Assembly (NCBI GenBank): GCA_004138175.2 | Contig: RYFE02000014.1 | Span: 62,001-126,000 of the forward strand | Origin: Chloroflexales bacterium ZM16-3 | Lineage (GTDB): Bacteria > Chloroflexota > Chloroflexia > Chloroflexales > Chloroflexaceae | DNA length: 64,000 nucleotides | Reading direction: 5' to 3' | Shown here: positions 17,735 to 26,052 of the stretch, one piece after another | Layout of the letters: each line of letters opens with the position of its first letter | How positions within the stretch are numbered: the first letter of the stretch is position 1 | Program-made: the position numbers and the translations under genes | The notes under the pieces: model-generated | What the model was told of the DNA's origin: nothing | Database searches by the model: none | Seen by the model: only the letters and a program-made list of their open reading frames with translations

Positions 17735-18277
17735 CTATGGCTGGGTGGCCTGGCCCATGCCTGCGGCGATCCCGGCCTCTAGCGCGCTCCGGTTCAGCTC
17801 CTTAAAGCGGGCCGGCACGCTCGCCAGGGTCGCCGCCATGATCGCCTCCTGCGAGACGGCCCCGGTCAGGGCGGTCAGCGCGCCGAGCATCACGATGTTG
17901 GCGGCCACCGCGTTCCCCAGATCCTCGGCGATCTTGGTTGCGCGCACCGGGTAGATCGTCTGCGGGACATCATGGCTGAAGACGATGTCGGGGTCGATGA
18001 TGATCACACAGTCTGGCTTGACCTCGTGCCCGTAGCGGGTGAATGCCTCCTGCGACATGGCCACGAGGATGTCGGCGGTGGAGACGCCGGGGTAGCCGAT
18101 TGGCCCGTCGGCGATGATCACCTCGGCGCGGGCGGCCCCGCCACGGGCCTCGGGGCCGTATGACTGAACCTGACAGGCGATCAGCCCATCGTAGACCGCC
18201 GCCGCCTTGCCTAAGATCACCGCTGCGGTGATCACCCCCTGCCCGCCGAAGCCGCAGATGCGGATCTCTTGCCTCAT
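17735..18277 (-). CDS. korC: 2-oxoacid:ferredoxin oxidoreductase, gamma subunit
   Basis: 180 residues, the gamma-type subunit of a four-subunit 2-oxoglutarate/2-oxoacid:ferredoxin oxidoreductase. It opens with EIRICGFGGQGVITAAVILG, a glycine-rich family hallmark, then SYGPEARGGAARAEVI and DILVAMSQEAF. It overlaps the beta subunit by 4 bp. It is the last gene of the minus-strand redox string. Specificity for 2-oxoglutarate rather than pyruvate or branched-chain acids is inferred from the alpha, beta, gamma, delta gene set and the fumarate-reductase neighbours. Confidence 0.88.
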   Translation of the reverse strand: MRQEIRICGFGGQGVITAAVILGKAAAVYDGLIACQVQSYGPEARGGAARAEVIIADGPIGYPGVSTADILVAMSQEAFTRYGHEVKPDCVIIIDPDIVFSHDVPQTIYPVRATKIAEDLGNAVAANIVMLGALTALTGAVSQEAIMAATLASVPARFKELNRSALEAGIAAGMGQATQP

Positions 18278-19134
18278 AGCTTCACCCGATCAACCAGGGC
18301 GGCCCAGCGGTCGCCGAAGCTCTCACGCTCGATATCCTGGAAGACTCCGATCTTCATCTTGTCGCGCAGGGCCGCCCGCTCCTCCGGCGAGCCGAACTGC
18401 TCGACCCGCTCGTACTCATCGACCAGCACGGTATGGTCGCGGTACCACTGCCAGTTCGGCTCAATCCCGCGCAGCCCGTTGCGCCGACCGTAGGCGGTGG
18501 GGCAGGGGGCCATCATCTCGATCAGGGAGAAGCCGCGCTTGCTGATCCCCTGGGCGATTGATTTGATCGGCTGGGATGGCACGCTGACTGGCCAGCGGGC
18601 CACGTAGGGCGCGCCGAGCGCCTGGGCCAGCTCGCAGATGTCCAGCGGGTGCTCGACATTGCCGTAGGGCGTGGTCGGGCTGAAGCTGCCGGTCGGTGAG
18701 GTCGGCGCGGACTGCCCGCCCGTCATCCCGTAGGTGAAGTTGTTCACCAGAATAACCGTCAGATCCATGTTGCGGCGGATGGTGTGCAGCAGGTGGTTCC
18801 CGCCGATCCCCGAGCCGTCGCCGTCGCCGGTGAAGACGATCACGTTCAGGTCGGGGTTGGCCGCCTTGATCCCGGTGGCGAAGGACAGCGCCCGCCCGTG
18901 CGTGGTGTGCATGCCGTCGGCGTTGACATAGCCGGTCAGGCGCGACGAGCAGCCGATCCCCGAGACGAAGACCGTGCGGTCGAGGTCGAGTCCCACCTGC
19001 TCAACCGCCCAGAGCGTATAGTTCAGCACATTCCCCAGGCCGCAGCCATCGCAGAAGATGGTCGGGAACATCTCCTGGCGCAGGTGGGTCGTCCGCAGCT
19101 CGGCGGCCGTCTTCAGGGTCAGCGTGGTTGACAT
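18274..19134 (-). CDS. korB: 2-oxoacid:ferredoxin oxidoreductase, beta (TPP) subunit
   Basis: 286 residues. Binds thiamine diphosphate and one FeS cluster. FCDGCGLGN near residue 28 carries two of the cluster cysteines, SGIGCSSRL another. The TPP/Mg motif is GDGDGSGIGGNH followed by VNNFTYGMTGGQ. This subunit performs the decarboxylation, or the reverse carboxylation of an acyl-CoA, with ferredoxin as electron carrier. The start ATG lies inside the end of the alpha gene (16-bp overlap), so production is coupled. Confidence 0.92.
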   Translation of the reverse strand: MSTTLTLKTAAELRTTHLRQEMFPTIFCDGCGLGNVLNYTLWAVEQVGLDLDRTVFVSGIGCSSRLTGYVNADGMHTTHGRALSFATGIKAANPDLNVIVFTGDGDGSGIGGNHLLHTIRRNMDLTVILVNNFTYGMTGGQSAPTSPTGSFSPTTPYGNVEHPLDICELAQALGAPYVARWPVSVPSQPIKSIAQGISKRGFSLIEMMAPCPTAYGRRNGLRGIEPNWQWYRDHTVLVDEYERVEQFGSPEERAALRDKMKIGVFQDIERESFGDRWAALVDRVKL

Positions 19135-20297
19135 GACAGCTCCTCCAGGGCATCCAGCAGCTCGGTGGGCGTGTGCAGCTCGCCGCCGATCTTCGCCAGC
19201 AGCCTGACCGCGCAGCGCCCCTCGACGGCCTCGCGGATCGGGTGGTATATCTGGCCCATGTTCATCTCGGGGACGAGGATGGCCCTCACGCGCTCCGCCC
19301 AGCGGGCCACCAGCGCCTCGGGGAAGGGCCAGATGGTGATCAGGCGCAGCAGCCCGGCCTTGATCCCTCTGCCACGGGCCTCCTCGACCACATCGCGGCA
19401 GGTGCGCGCGGTGATGCCGTAGGCGACAATCGCCACATCGCAGTCGTCGGCGTAGAACTCCTCGTAGCGCACAATGTCGTCGGTATGGTCATTAATCTTC
19501 GCGGCCAGGCGGCGCACCAGCTTGTCGTGGATGGCAGGGCTAGAGGTGCGCGGCAGCCCCTGCTCGTTGTGGGTCAGCCCGGTGACGTAGGTGCGGTAGC
19601 CGCTGCCGAAGGGCGCGAAGGCTGGCACGAGGCTCTCGCCGACCTGAAATGGCTTGTAGCCTTCCATGCTCTCGGCGCGGACGCGATCAAACAGCGTGAT
19701 CTCGCTATCGTCGGGGATGACCAGCCGCTCGCGCATGTGGCCCAGCTCGCCGTCGATAAAGAGCAGCACCGGGGTGCGGTACTGCTCGGCCATGTTGAAG
19801 GCGACAATCGTCAGCTCCATCGCCTCCTGCACGCTCGACGGGCAGAGCAGAATGATCTCGTGGTCGCCGTGGGTGCCCCAGCGAGCCTGCATCATATCGC
19901 CATAGGCCCCCATAGTCGGCTGCCCAGTCGAGGGGCCAGAGCGCTGCACATTAATGATCACGCAGGGCGTCTCGGTGATAATCCCGTAGCCCAGGTTCTC
20001 CTGCATCAGCGAGAAGCCCGGGCCAGAGGTGGCAGTCATCACCTTCACGCCAGTCCAGCTCGCGCCGATGATCGCCCCGATGCTAGCGATCTCGTCCTCC
20101 ATCTGGATGTAGCAGCCGCCGAGCTTCGGCAGGATCTCGGACATGCGCTCGGCGACCTCAGTCGCCGGGGTGATCGGGTAGCCTGCGAAGAAGGTGCAGC
20201 CTGCCAGGATGGCTCCGTAGGCGCACGCGTCATCGCCCTGCACAAACTGGACTTTCGCGCCCAGCGCTTGGCGGATACGTTCTCTATACGTGGACAC
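19119..20297 (-). CDS. korA: 2-oxoacid:ferredoxin oxidoreductase, alpha subunit
   Basis: 392 residues. The family pyrimidine-domain motif FFAGYPITPATEVAERM and the strand ATSGPGFSLMQENLG are intact, with QRSGPSTGQPT where the CoA/substrate-facing loop lies. It starts with GTG at 20297, inside the end of the small ferredoxin gene. There is no N-terminal gamma fusion, so the enzyme is of the separate-subunit type. With succinyl-CoA it would make 2-oxoglutarate in the reductive direction. Confidence 0.92.
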   Translation of the reverse strand: MSTYRERIRQALGAKVQFVQGDDACAYGAILAGCTFFAGYPITPATEVAERMSEILPKLGGCYIQMEDEIASIGAIIGASWTGVKVMTATSGPGFSLMQENLGYGIITETPCVIINVQRSGPSTGQPTMGAYGDMMQARWGTHGDHEIILLCPSSVQEAMELTIVAFNMAEQYRTPVLLFIDGELGHMRERLVIPDDSEITLFDRVRAESMEGYKPFQVGESLVPAFAPFGSGYRTYVTGLTHNEQGLPRTSSPAIHDKLVRRLAAKINDHTDDIVRYEEFYADDCDVAIVAYGITARTCRDVVEEARGRGIKAGLLRLITIWPFPEALVARWAERVRAILVPEMNMGQIYHPIREAVEGRCAVRLLAKIGGELHTPTELLDALEELSCQPR

Positions 20298-20505
20298 CGG
20301 CCTCCTCCATCACCGTGATCGCGAAATCGGGGCAGATCAGCTCGCACAGCCGACAGCCGTTGCAGCGCTCGGTCAGGGCCAGCTCAGGCGGGTGGATGCC
20401 CCGCTGCGTGAAGCGCTCGGTGATGTGCAGCGCCTGCGTGGGGCAGTAGATGATGCAGAGCTTGCAGCCCTTGCACCAGCGCTCGTCGATCTGGATCGTG
20501 TGCAT
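20284..20505 (-). CDS. korD: Two-cluster ferredoxin, delta subunit of the 2-oxoacid oxidoreductase
   Basis: 73 residues with two [4Fe-4S] motifs, WCKGCKLCIIYCP and CNGCRLCELICPD, typical of the delta subunit that links the TPP enzyme with free ferredoxin. The second motif ends CPD rather than CP. It precedes and overlaps the alpha gene by 14 bp. It is separated from the fumarate-reductase-like gene upstream by a repeat element of about 110 bp. Confidence 0.9.
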   Translation of the reverse strand: MHTIQIDERWCKGCKLCIIYCPTQALHITERFTQRGIHPPELALTERCNGCRLCELICPDFAITVMEEAGVHV

Positions 20506-20520
20506 AGCTCTTCCCTGGCC

Positions 20521-20632
20521 CTCACCCCCTGCCCCTCTCCCTCAAGGGGAGAGGGGAGATCCCGCGCTAGGACACTTCCTGCCCCCCCCTCTCCCGTTCA
20601 GGGAGAGGGGGCTGGGGGGTGAGGGTCTACAG
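20521..20632. repeat. Dispersed palindromic element (CCCTCACCCC...GGGGTGAGGG type)
   Basis: Two nested copies of the motif CCTCTCCC...GGGAGAGGGG, bounded by CCCTCACCCC and GGGGTGAGGG. The same unit occurs at 24107-24243, 31395-31440, 35276-35382 and 57805-57846. Here it lies between the TfrA-like gene and korD and may act as a processing site or weak terminator inside the redox string. Confidence 0.85.
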
Positions 20633-20637
20633 TTGTC

Positions 20638-22296
20638 CTACAGCGGAATATCCAGGTACCGCTCAAGCGCCTCCTTGCCCCGGTAGTCGGGCAGGATGCG
20701 CGGGGCGGTGCGCGTCGTCTCGATATTGGCCTCGCGCAACATGCCCTCGTAGGCGTCCACGTGGGCCAGGCTGAGCTTGCCGGGCGCGTGCCCGGCCTTG
20801 GCGTAGGCTGCGGCGGCGATGCCGGCCCGCCGCCCGAAGACGTTGAAGTCCAGCAGCGAGTTGCCCATCAGGCGGTTCTTCCCATGCACCCCACCCATCA
20901 CCTCACCGGCGGCGTAGAGCCCCGGCACGCTCGTCGCCCCGTGCTCGTCGGTGGCCACGCCGCCGTTCTGGTAGTGCAGCGTCGGGTAGACCAGGATGGG
21001 GTCGCGGGTCATATCGATCCCGAAGCGGGTGTACATGCGGAACATCGCGGGCAGCGCGGCCCTGATCGTCCCCGGCCCGTGGATGAGATCGACCATGGGC
21101 GAGTCGAGCCAGACCCCGTTGATGCCGTGGTCCGTACCCACGCCCAGCCCGCGCTCGCTGCACTCGCGGATGAAGGCCGATGCCTCCACGTCGCGCGGCT
21201 CCAGCGGGTAGACAAACTGCTCGCCGTTGCGGTTCACCGGCTGCGCCCCCAGGCCGCGCACCTTCTCGGTGATCAGCAGGCCCGCCATCTGCGCCGGGAA
21301 GGCCGCGCCGGTCGGGTGGTACTGCACCGCGTCGAGGTCAACCAGCTCGGCGCCGACCCGGTAGGCCAGCACGAGGCCGTCGCCCGTCGCGCCATAGTGG
21401 TTTGTGGTCGGGTACTGCTGCATGTGCAGTCGGCCCAGCCCGCCGGTGGTGATGATCGTCGCCTTCGCCCGCACAATGTGGTAGCGCTTCGTCTCCAGGT
21501 TGATCAGCACCGCGCCGGCCACCCGCCCATGCTCATCGCAGAGCAGCTCAATCGCCGGGGCAAACTCGACCACCGGGATGCCCAAGTTGCGGGACTCATC
21601 GCGCAGGACGCGCATAATCTCCAGGCCGGTGTAGTCGCGCGCCGAGTGCATGCGGTTGCGCGAGGTGCCGCCGCCGGGGTTCTCCACAAAATGGCCCTGG
21701 GCGTCCTTGTCGTACATCACGCCCAGGTGCTCGTGCCACTGGATGATCTGCGGCGCGTCCTCAACCAGCGCCCGCACCAGCTCGGGCCGGTTGGTGAAGT
21801 GGCCGCCGCCCATCACGTCGAGGAAGTGGTGAGTCGGCGAGTCCTGCGGTCGGTCGGCGGCCTGGATGCCGCCCTGGGCCATCGTCGAGTTTGAGTCGCC
21901 GTGGCGCAGCTTGGTGGCGATCATCACCCGGCTGGGGTCGAGCCCCTCCTTCACCGCCCAGATCGCGGCCACCGTGCCCGCGCCGCCGCCGCCGATCACC
22001 AGCAGGTCAACATCGGAGTCGATCTGGCTCTGGCTCAGGTTGAGGTTCGCCCGCACCAGCGGGCGCGCCTCGAACAGGTCAGCCAGCTCGTGGTTGAGCA
22101 GCAAGCCCTTGCTCGGCCCAAACAGCAGCGGGCGCTTCGCGTCGGCCTTATAGTCGGGGTGAAACTGCGTGAGCAGGGTCTTGCGCTCGTCCAGGCTCAT
22201 GGCCGGGAAGGTGACTCCCAGCCGGGCGGGGCGGGTGCGCTCCACCAGCGCGATGCTCTCGCGCATCGATTCGGGGTAGCCGTCGCTTAGCTCCAT
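20638..22296 (-). CDS. Fumarate reductase/succinate dehydrogenase-type flavoprotein (TfrA-like)
   Basis: 552 residues. A helical leader of about 95 residues (with FHPDYKADAKRPLLFGPSKG) precedes the FAD Rossmann loop VIGGGGAGTVAA. Active-site landmarks of the family follow: MGGGHFTNRPELV, GGGTSRNRMHSARDYTG, YHPTGAAFP and a C-terminal GEVMGGVHGKNRLMGNSLLD. It should convert fumarate and succinate in the cytosol. It starts 2 bp after the FeS subunit stop. The leader resembles soluble thiol:fumarate or rTCA-type reductases more than the membrane SdhA. Substrate and direction are inferred. Confidence 0.82.
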   Translation of the reverse strand: MELSDGYPESMRESIALVERTRPARLGVTFPAMSLDERKTLLTQFHPDYKADAKRPLLFGPSKGLLLNHELADLFEARPLVRANLNLSQSQIDSDVDLLVIGGGGAGTVAAIWAVKEGLDPSRVMIATKLRHGDSNSTMAQGGIQAADRPQDSPTHHFLDVMGGGHFTNRPELVRALVEDAPQIIQWHEHLGVMYDKDAQGHFVENPGGGTSRNRMHSARDYTGLEIMRVLRDESRNLGIPVVEFAPAIELLCDEHGRVAGAVLINLETKRYHIVRAKATIITTGGLGRLHMQQYPTTNHYGATGDGLVLAYRVGAELVDLDAVQYHPTGAAFPAQMAGLLITEKVRGLGAQPVNRNGEQFVYPLEPRDVEASAFIRECSERGLGVGTDHGINGVWLDSPMVDLIHGPGTIRAALPAMFRMYTRFGIDMTRDPILVYPTLHYQNGGVATDEHGATSVPGLYAAGEVMGGVHGKNRLMGNSLLDFNVFGRRAGIAAAAYAKAGHAPGKLSLAHVDAYEGMLREANIETTRTAPRILPDYRGKEALERYLDIPL

Positions 22297-22297
22297 G

Positions 22298-23074
22298 TTA
22301 TACCTCGATCTCGTCCTGGAAGTCTACCGGGTCAACCGGCGAGTTGTAGCTCTTGGTCGCGCTATGGGTCTCGCCGCCGTCGGCGACGGCCTCGAAGCTG
22401 CGCTGCTCATAGCGCGCGCGCAGCTCGGCGGGCGACATGGCCACCAGCTCGTCGAGCGCGCCCTGGTAGTGGCCCGCCACCAGCTCGGCCACCCGCGCGG
22501 ACAGATCGGGCGCGAGGGGGGTGCCGAACTTGCCATAGATGCGCCGGGCCAGCAGGCCCACCGCGTAGTGCTTAATGTCGGCGGGGCAGCGGCTGGAGCA
22601 GATCCCGCACGAGATGCAGTCGAACGAGAGCATAGCTGCGCGCTCGACATCGCCGCGCAGGGCGGCCTGGATGTAGTCCATCACGTGCAGGCCCTGTGGG
22701 CAGGATCGCGTGCATGTATTGCAGGCGACGCAGCCAGCGATCTCGGGGAAGTGCTGGAGCAGCGTGTTCGGCTGCGGCGTGATCGTTTGAAGCTCATAGG
22801 GCTTGGTCATCAGCGGCACAAAGGGCATCTGGACAAGGCACATCCCATCTTCGACCAGCGTCTGGCATGCCAGGGCGGTGAAGATCCGGTGGCTGTCATC
22901 GCGGCGGTAGAGCGTCGGGCATGCGCCGCAGAAGCCGCCACGGCAGCCGGCGCCGCGCACCAGCTTGTAGCCAGCGTACTCGATCGCCGCCATAATCGTC
23001 AGCCCGCTGGGCACACTATAGTGCTTCCCCATCAGCTCCATGCTGATCATCGGAGCCTGCTCGGTCATAGTCAT
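22298..23074 (-). CDS. Fumarate reductase-type iron-sulfur subunit (TfrB/SdhB-like)
   Basis: 258 residues from ATG 23074, chosen because AAAGGAG sits seven bases upstream; a longer frame to 23170 has no such site. Residues 44, 49, 52 and 70 (CRGGFCGACP ... CQ) are a plant-type [2Fe-2S] set. Two more motifs follow: Cys115-118-121-125 (CVACNTCTRSC) and Cys153-156-159-163 (CISCGICSSRC). SdhB-type proteins carry 2Fe-2S, 4Fe-4S and 3Fe-4S clusters; both motifs here keep all four cysteines. Methanogen TfrB has a C-terminal CCG domain, which is missing here and supplied by the separate HdrB next door. Confidence 0.85.
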   Translation of the reverse strand: MTMTEQAPMISMELMGKHYSVPSGLTIMAAIEYAGYKLVRGAGCRGGFCGACPTLYRRDDSHRIFTALACQTLVEDGMCLVQMPFVPLMTKPYELQTITPQPNTLLQHFPEIAGCVACNTCTRSCPQGLHVMDYIQAALRGDVERAAMLSFDCISCGICSSRCPADIKHYAVGLLARRIYGKFGTPLAPDLSARVAELVAGHYQGALDELVAMSPAELRARYEQRSFEAVADGGETHSATKSYNSPVDPVDFQDEIEV

Positions 23075-23185
23075 GCCTGAACTCCTTTCGCGAGGGGCTG
23101 ATGCGTTGCCGTGAGGCTCAAGCCCTCGGCTCTCGGACGCGAATGCCGCGTAGGTGGCCTTCGCAAACAAATAGCCCGCGACTTC

Positions 23186-24064
23186 TTAGTCGCCGGGCGT
23201 CGGGGCGTGGACGAGGTTGTGGCGCTCTAGCAGCGGCAGCAGGGCGATCTGCTGCTCTTCCAGCCCAAGCTGATCTGGGTCAAGCCCGAAGGCGATGCCC
23301 ATAAGCTGGGTGTAGTAGAAGATCGGCATCTGCGCGCCGGATTGTGGCTGGAGCGCGTCGAAGTTGTAGTGGCAGAGCGGGCACGAGAGCACGATCGCCT
23401 CGGCCCCGCCCGCGCGGGCCTGCTCCGTCGTTGCCGACACCCGCTGCGTCACAACCTCATCGCGGTTAACGACGTGGTACGCCCCGCAGCACTGGGTCTG
23501 GAGCGAGCCCTCGACCACCGTGGCACCCAGGGCCAGCATCAGGTCGCGCAGCACCGCCGGTGTCTCAGGGTCATCAATGCCAACCTCTGCTGGGCGCAGC
23601 AGCTTGCACCCGTAGTAGGGGTAGACGCTCAGGCCGCGCAGCGGTCGGCGCACCCGCGCCCGGATCTTCGCGAAGCCCACCCGGTCGCGCAGCACCTGGA
23701 GCAGATGCAACACATCGGCGCCGCCATCATAGCTCAGATCATCCCCGCTGGTGGCGCTGATCGCCGCGATCTGCTCGGGGTGCCGCTGGGCCAGCAGGTT
23801 GGCCCGCCCCAGCGTGTTAAAGCACATATCGCACAGCGTCGCCACCTCGTCCGCGCCCTGCTCGCGCAGCCTGGCGAAGACACGCACCGGGGCCATGTGG
23901 CGGATCAGGTTGTCGCTGGTGAGCGAGTGGACGACGCCGCAGCAGTTCCACTCATCCATCTCGCGCAGCTCGACGCCCAGCGCGCCCAGCACGGCCAGCG
24001 CCGCGTCCTCGTGCTGGCGCGCCGACGCCTTCATCGTACAACCGGGATAGTAGGCTATCTGCAT
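23186..24064 (-). CDS. Heterodisulfide reductase B-like protein with two CCG domains
   Basis: About 292 residues from ATG 24064, beginning in the family style (MQIAYYPGCT); a GTG at 24085 is an alternative. Both CCG cluster motifs are complete: Cys9, Cys41-Cys42, Cys78-X2-Cys81, and Cys153, Cys192-Cys193, Cys228-X2-Cys231. In HdrB each motif holds a non-cubane [4Fe-4S] centre and the pair reduces a heterodisulfide. Related CCG proteins also replace membrane anchors in SdhE-type succinate dehydrogenases. It is placed between HdrC and the TfrB-like gene, so either role is possible. Confidence 0.88.
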   Translation of the reverse strand: MQIAYYPGCTMKASARQHEDAALAVLGALGVELREMDEWNCCGVVHSLTSDNLIRHMAPVRVFARLREQGADEVATLCDMCFNTLGRANLLAQRHPEQIAAISATSGDDLSYDGGADVLHLLQVLRDRVGFAKIRARVRRPLRGLSVYPYYGCKLLRPAEVGIDDPETPAVLRDLMLALGATVVEGSLQTQCCGAYHVVNRDEVVTQRVSATTEQARAGGAEAIVLSCPLCHYNFDALQPQSGAQMPIFYYTQLMGIAFGLDPDQLGLEEQQIALLPLLERHNLVHAPTPGD

Positions 24065-24106
24065 GCTAGATCCAACACCTTTCACATAAGGGATCTACCG
24101 TCGCCC

Positions 24107-24243
24107 AGCCCTCACCCCCCCTGCCCCCTCTCCCGCATGCGGGAGAGGGGGAGCGTACACAACCAGCGTGTTCGGCTGGCACGGGCATGGCTTGGGGTGC
24201 CCCCTCTCCCGCCGCAGCGGGAGAGGGGGACAGGGGGTGAGGG
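24107..24243. repeat. Two copies of the CCCTCACCCC palindromic element inside the hdr genes
   Basis: Copy 1 at about 24107-24153 (TCTCCCGCATGCGGGAGA centre) and copy 2 at about 24200-24243 (TCTCCCGCCGCAGCGGGAGA centre) fill the 214 bp between hdrC and hdrB on the minus strand. The second has the same core as 31398-31420. Likely mobile or processing elements. No separate gene is seen in this gap. Confidence 0.85.
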
Positions 24244-24278
24244 CCTTTCATGCAGTATTGCCCATTTTGCACTTTGCA

Positions 24279-24683
24279 TTACCCTGTATTCCGTCGCATA
24301 CTCGCCACCAGCGCGATCGGCGGCAGCTTGCGCAGGGCCGCCGCAGGCAGCTGCGCCACCACCAGATGGTCGCCGTTCTCCTGGATGCTGATCTGGCGCA
24401 GCGCCCCCATGATCCTGGCTATGTCGATATCTCGCGGGCAGCGCTCGACGCAGCCATCGCAGCCCACGCAGACCCAGAAGCTCTGCCGGTCGAGCACGTC
24501 CGGCAGGCCGAAGCGCAGGTGGCGGATGATCGCGTCCGGCCCAAGGTCCATCGACCCGCGCAGCGGGCAGCTCGCCGCGCAGGTGCCGCACTGGTAGCAG
24601 CCGGCCAGGTTCTGTCCGCTCAGGGTCTCAACCTTGCGCAGCAGCTCGTCGGCCTCGCCGCCCGCGCGCATCGTGATCGTCAT
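24279..24683 (-). CDS. Heterodisulfide reductase C-like [4Fe-4S] protein
   Basis: 134 residues, slightly shorter than methanogen HdrC. Two clusters: Cys29-32-35-39 (CYQCGTCAASCP) and Cys72-75-78-82 (CVGCDGCVERCP), the first in the form usual for HdrC. It would carry electrons from the HdrA flavoprotein to HdrB. It overlaps the upstream ferredoxin-type gene by 4 bp. Confidence 0.88.
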   Translation of the reverse strand: MTITMRAGGEADELLRKVETLSGQNLAGCYQCGTCAASCPLRGSMDLGPDAIIRHLRFGLPDVLDRQSFWVCVGCDGCVERCPRDIDIARIMGALRQISIQENGDHLVVAQLPAAALRKLPPIALVASMRRNTG

Positions 24684-25564
24684 TGCGCCCTCCCATCCTG
24701 CTCAATCTTCCGGCAGATCAGGCTGAGCGGGATATCCTCCGGGCAGACTCGCTCGCACTCATCGCAGCCGGTGCAGCGCCCGGCCAGGTGGTAGGCCCGC
24801 ATCATGTGGAAGGAGAATACGCTCGCTGGCTCGCGGGTCTGCCGTCGCGGGTCGTCGCGCGGCAGGGTCAGCGAGCACTCTTTGCAGAAGCAGAGCGGGC
24901 AGACGGTCTGGCAGGCGTAGCAGAGCGTACACTTGCTCAGCTGCTCGCTCCAGAAGGCCAGCCGGCCGGGCGCGTCGAGCGCCTCTAGCGCGCGCACCCC
25001 GGCGAGGCGGTCTCCGACGGGCGCTGCCGCTGCGGCGGGCGTCACCTCGCCTATCAGCTCGTCGTACAGCTCGGGGATATGGCTCGTGCAGGTTTCGCAC
25101 TTCGCCAGCAGCATCCCGTCCTGCGGGTGGCGGCTAATCTCCTCGCCCACGCTCAACAGCAGCTCGTTGCCATCCTCAGCCAGCTCATCCACCGGCCCCG
25201 AGACGGCGGCCGCCAGCTGCTCGGGGTCGGCCATGCCCTCGCAGACCACGCCGATAATATGTAGGCGCTCGCGATCAAGCTGGCGCTGTGACAGCAGCTG
25301 CGCCACTGAGCGCGCGTCGCAGCCCTTGAGGGCGACGCCCACCCGCCGCCCGGCGTGCTTCAGCAGGGCGCCCGCCAGATTCGGCACGCAGACCGCGTTC
25401 CAGACGAGTCGCTCGGCCTCGGCGGGGGTGCGGGCGGCGAAGGGGGCCACCCGCAGCGGGTTCGAGCCCTGGCGGTAGCCCAGGAATACCTCGACCGTGC
25501 CATCGGATAGTAGGGCGCTGGCCCGCGCGCGCAGCTGATCTTCAATCAGGGCTGTTACTGTCAT
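24680..25564 (-). CDS. FeS electron-transfer protein of the Hdr complex (FrhB/FdhB-like)
   Basis: 294 residues. The N-terminal part (about 30-115) contains RVGVALKGCDARSVAQLL and IIGVVCEG, a pattern seen in F420-hydrogenase beta-type and related hydrogenase or formate dehydrogenase subunits. Cysteines at 212, 215, 218, 222 and 225, 227, 230 form one cysteine-dense site, and 264, 267, 270, 274 a second ferredoxin motif ending CP. Such proteins join HdrA/MvhD to an outside donor or acceptor. The partner (NAD(P)H, F420, ferredoxin) cannot be read from the sequence. It overlaps both neighbours by 4 bp. Confidence 0.7.
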   Translation of the reverse strand: MTVTALIEDQLRARASALLSDGTVEVFLGYRQGSNPLRVAPFAARTPAEAERLVWNAVCVPNLAGALLKHAGRRVGVALKGCDARSVAQLLSQRQLDRERLHIIGVVCEGMADPEQLAAAVSGPVDELAEDGNELLLSVGEEISRHPQDGMLLAKCETCTSHIPELYDELIGEVTPAAAAAPVGDRLAGVRALEALDAPGRLAFWSEQLSKCTLCYACQTVCPLCFCKECSLTLPRDDPRRQTREPASVFSFHMMRAYHLAGRCTGCDECERVCPEDIPLSLICRKIEQDGRAQ

Positions 25565-25980
25565 CGCTGCACCTTCAGCCCGAGCGGCCCGAGCGCCCGC
25601 AGCTCCTCGGTCATCTCGGTCACTACGGAGGCGAAGCGCGTCCCCTCCGACGCCGAGACCCAGGCCAGCTTCAGGCGGCGCTGGTCGATGCCGAAGAAGT
25701 TCAGCAGGTTAGCGAACAGCTCGATCCGATCCTGTGCGTAGTTATTCCCCGAGATATAGTGACAGTCGCCCTGGTGGCAGCCCGCCACCAGCACCCCGTC
25801 GGCCCCGTTCTCGAAGGCGCGGGCGATAAAGAGCGGGTCGATCCTGCCGCTGCACATCACGCGCACGATGCGGATGTTTGGCGGGTACTGCGCGCGGCTT
25901 ACCCCGGCCGTGTCGGCGCCCGCGTAGGCGCACCAGCTACAGAGCATGCCCAGAATCTTTGGCTCGAAGGTCTCTTCCAT
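25561..25980 (-). CDS. MvhD/HdrA-linked [2Fe-2S] protein
   Basis: 139 residues of the MvhD family. The five-cysteine pattern Cys14-X2-Cys17, Cys43, Cys68 and Cys73 (SWCAYAGADTAG, VMCSGRIDP, GCHQGDCHY) is the family signature. In methanogens MvhD connects hydrogenase to HdrA; here no hydrogenase gene is present in the window, so the donor must be another module, possibly the FrhB-like protein directly downstream. It follows hdrA by about 72 bp. Confidence 0.9.
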   Translation of the reverse strand: MEETFEPKILGMLCSWCAYAGADTAGVSRAQYPPNIRIVRVMCSGRIDPLFIARAFENGADGVLVAGCHQGDCHYISGNNYAQDRIELFANLLNFFGIDQRRLKLAWVSASEGTRFASVVTEMTEELRALGPLGLKVQR

Positions 25981-26052
25981 TCCATCTCCTGCCAGGAGGC
26001 GTGAAGGGCGCGGCCCTAACCCCCAACTCCTAACCCCTGCGCTGAAAGCGCA

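Noticed and set aside
20290-22290. Long plus-strand frames opposite korA and tfrA
   Set aside because: They are antisense shadows caused by high GC at third positions; the minus-strand frames contain all the catalytic motifs.
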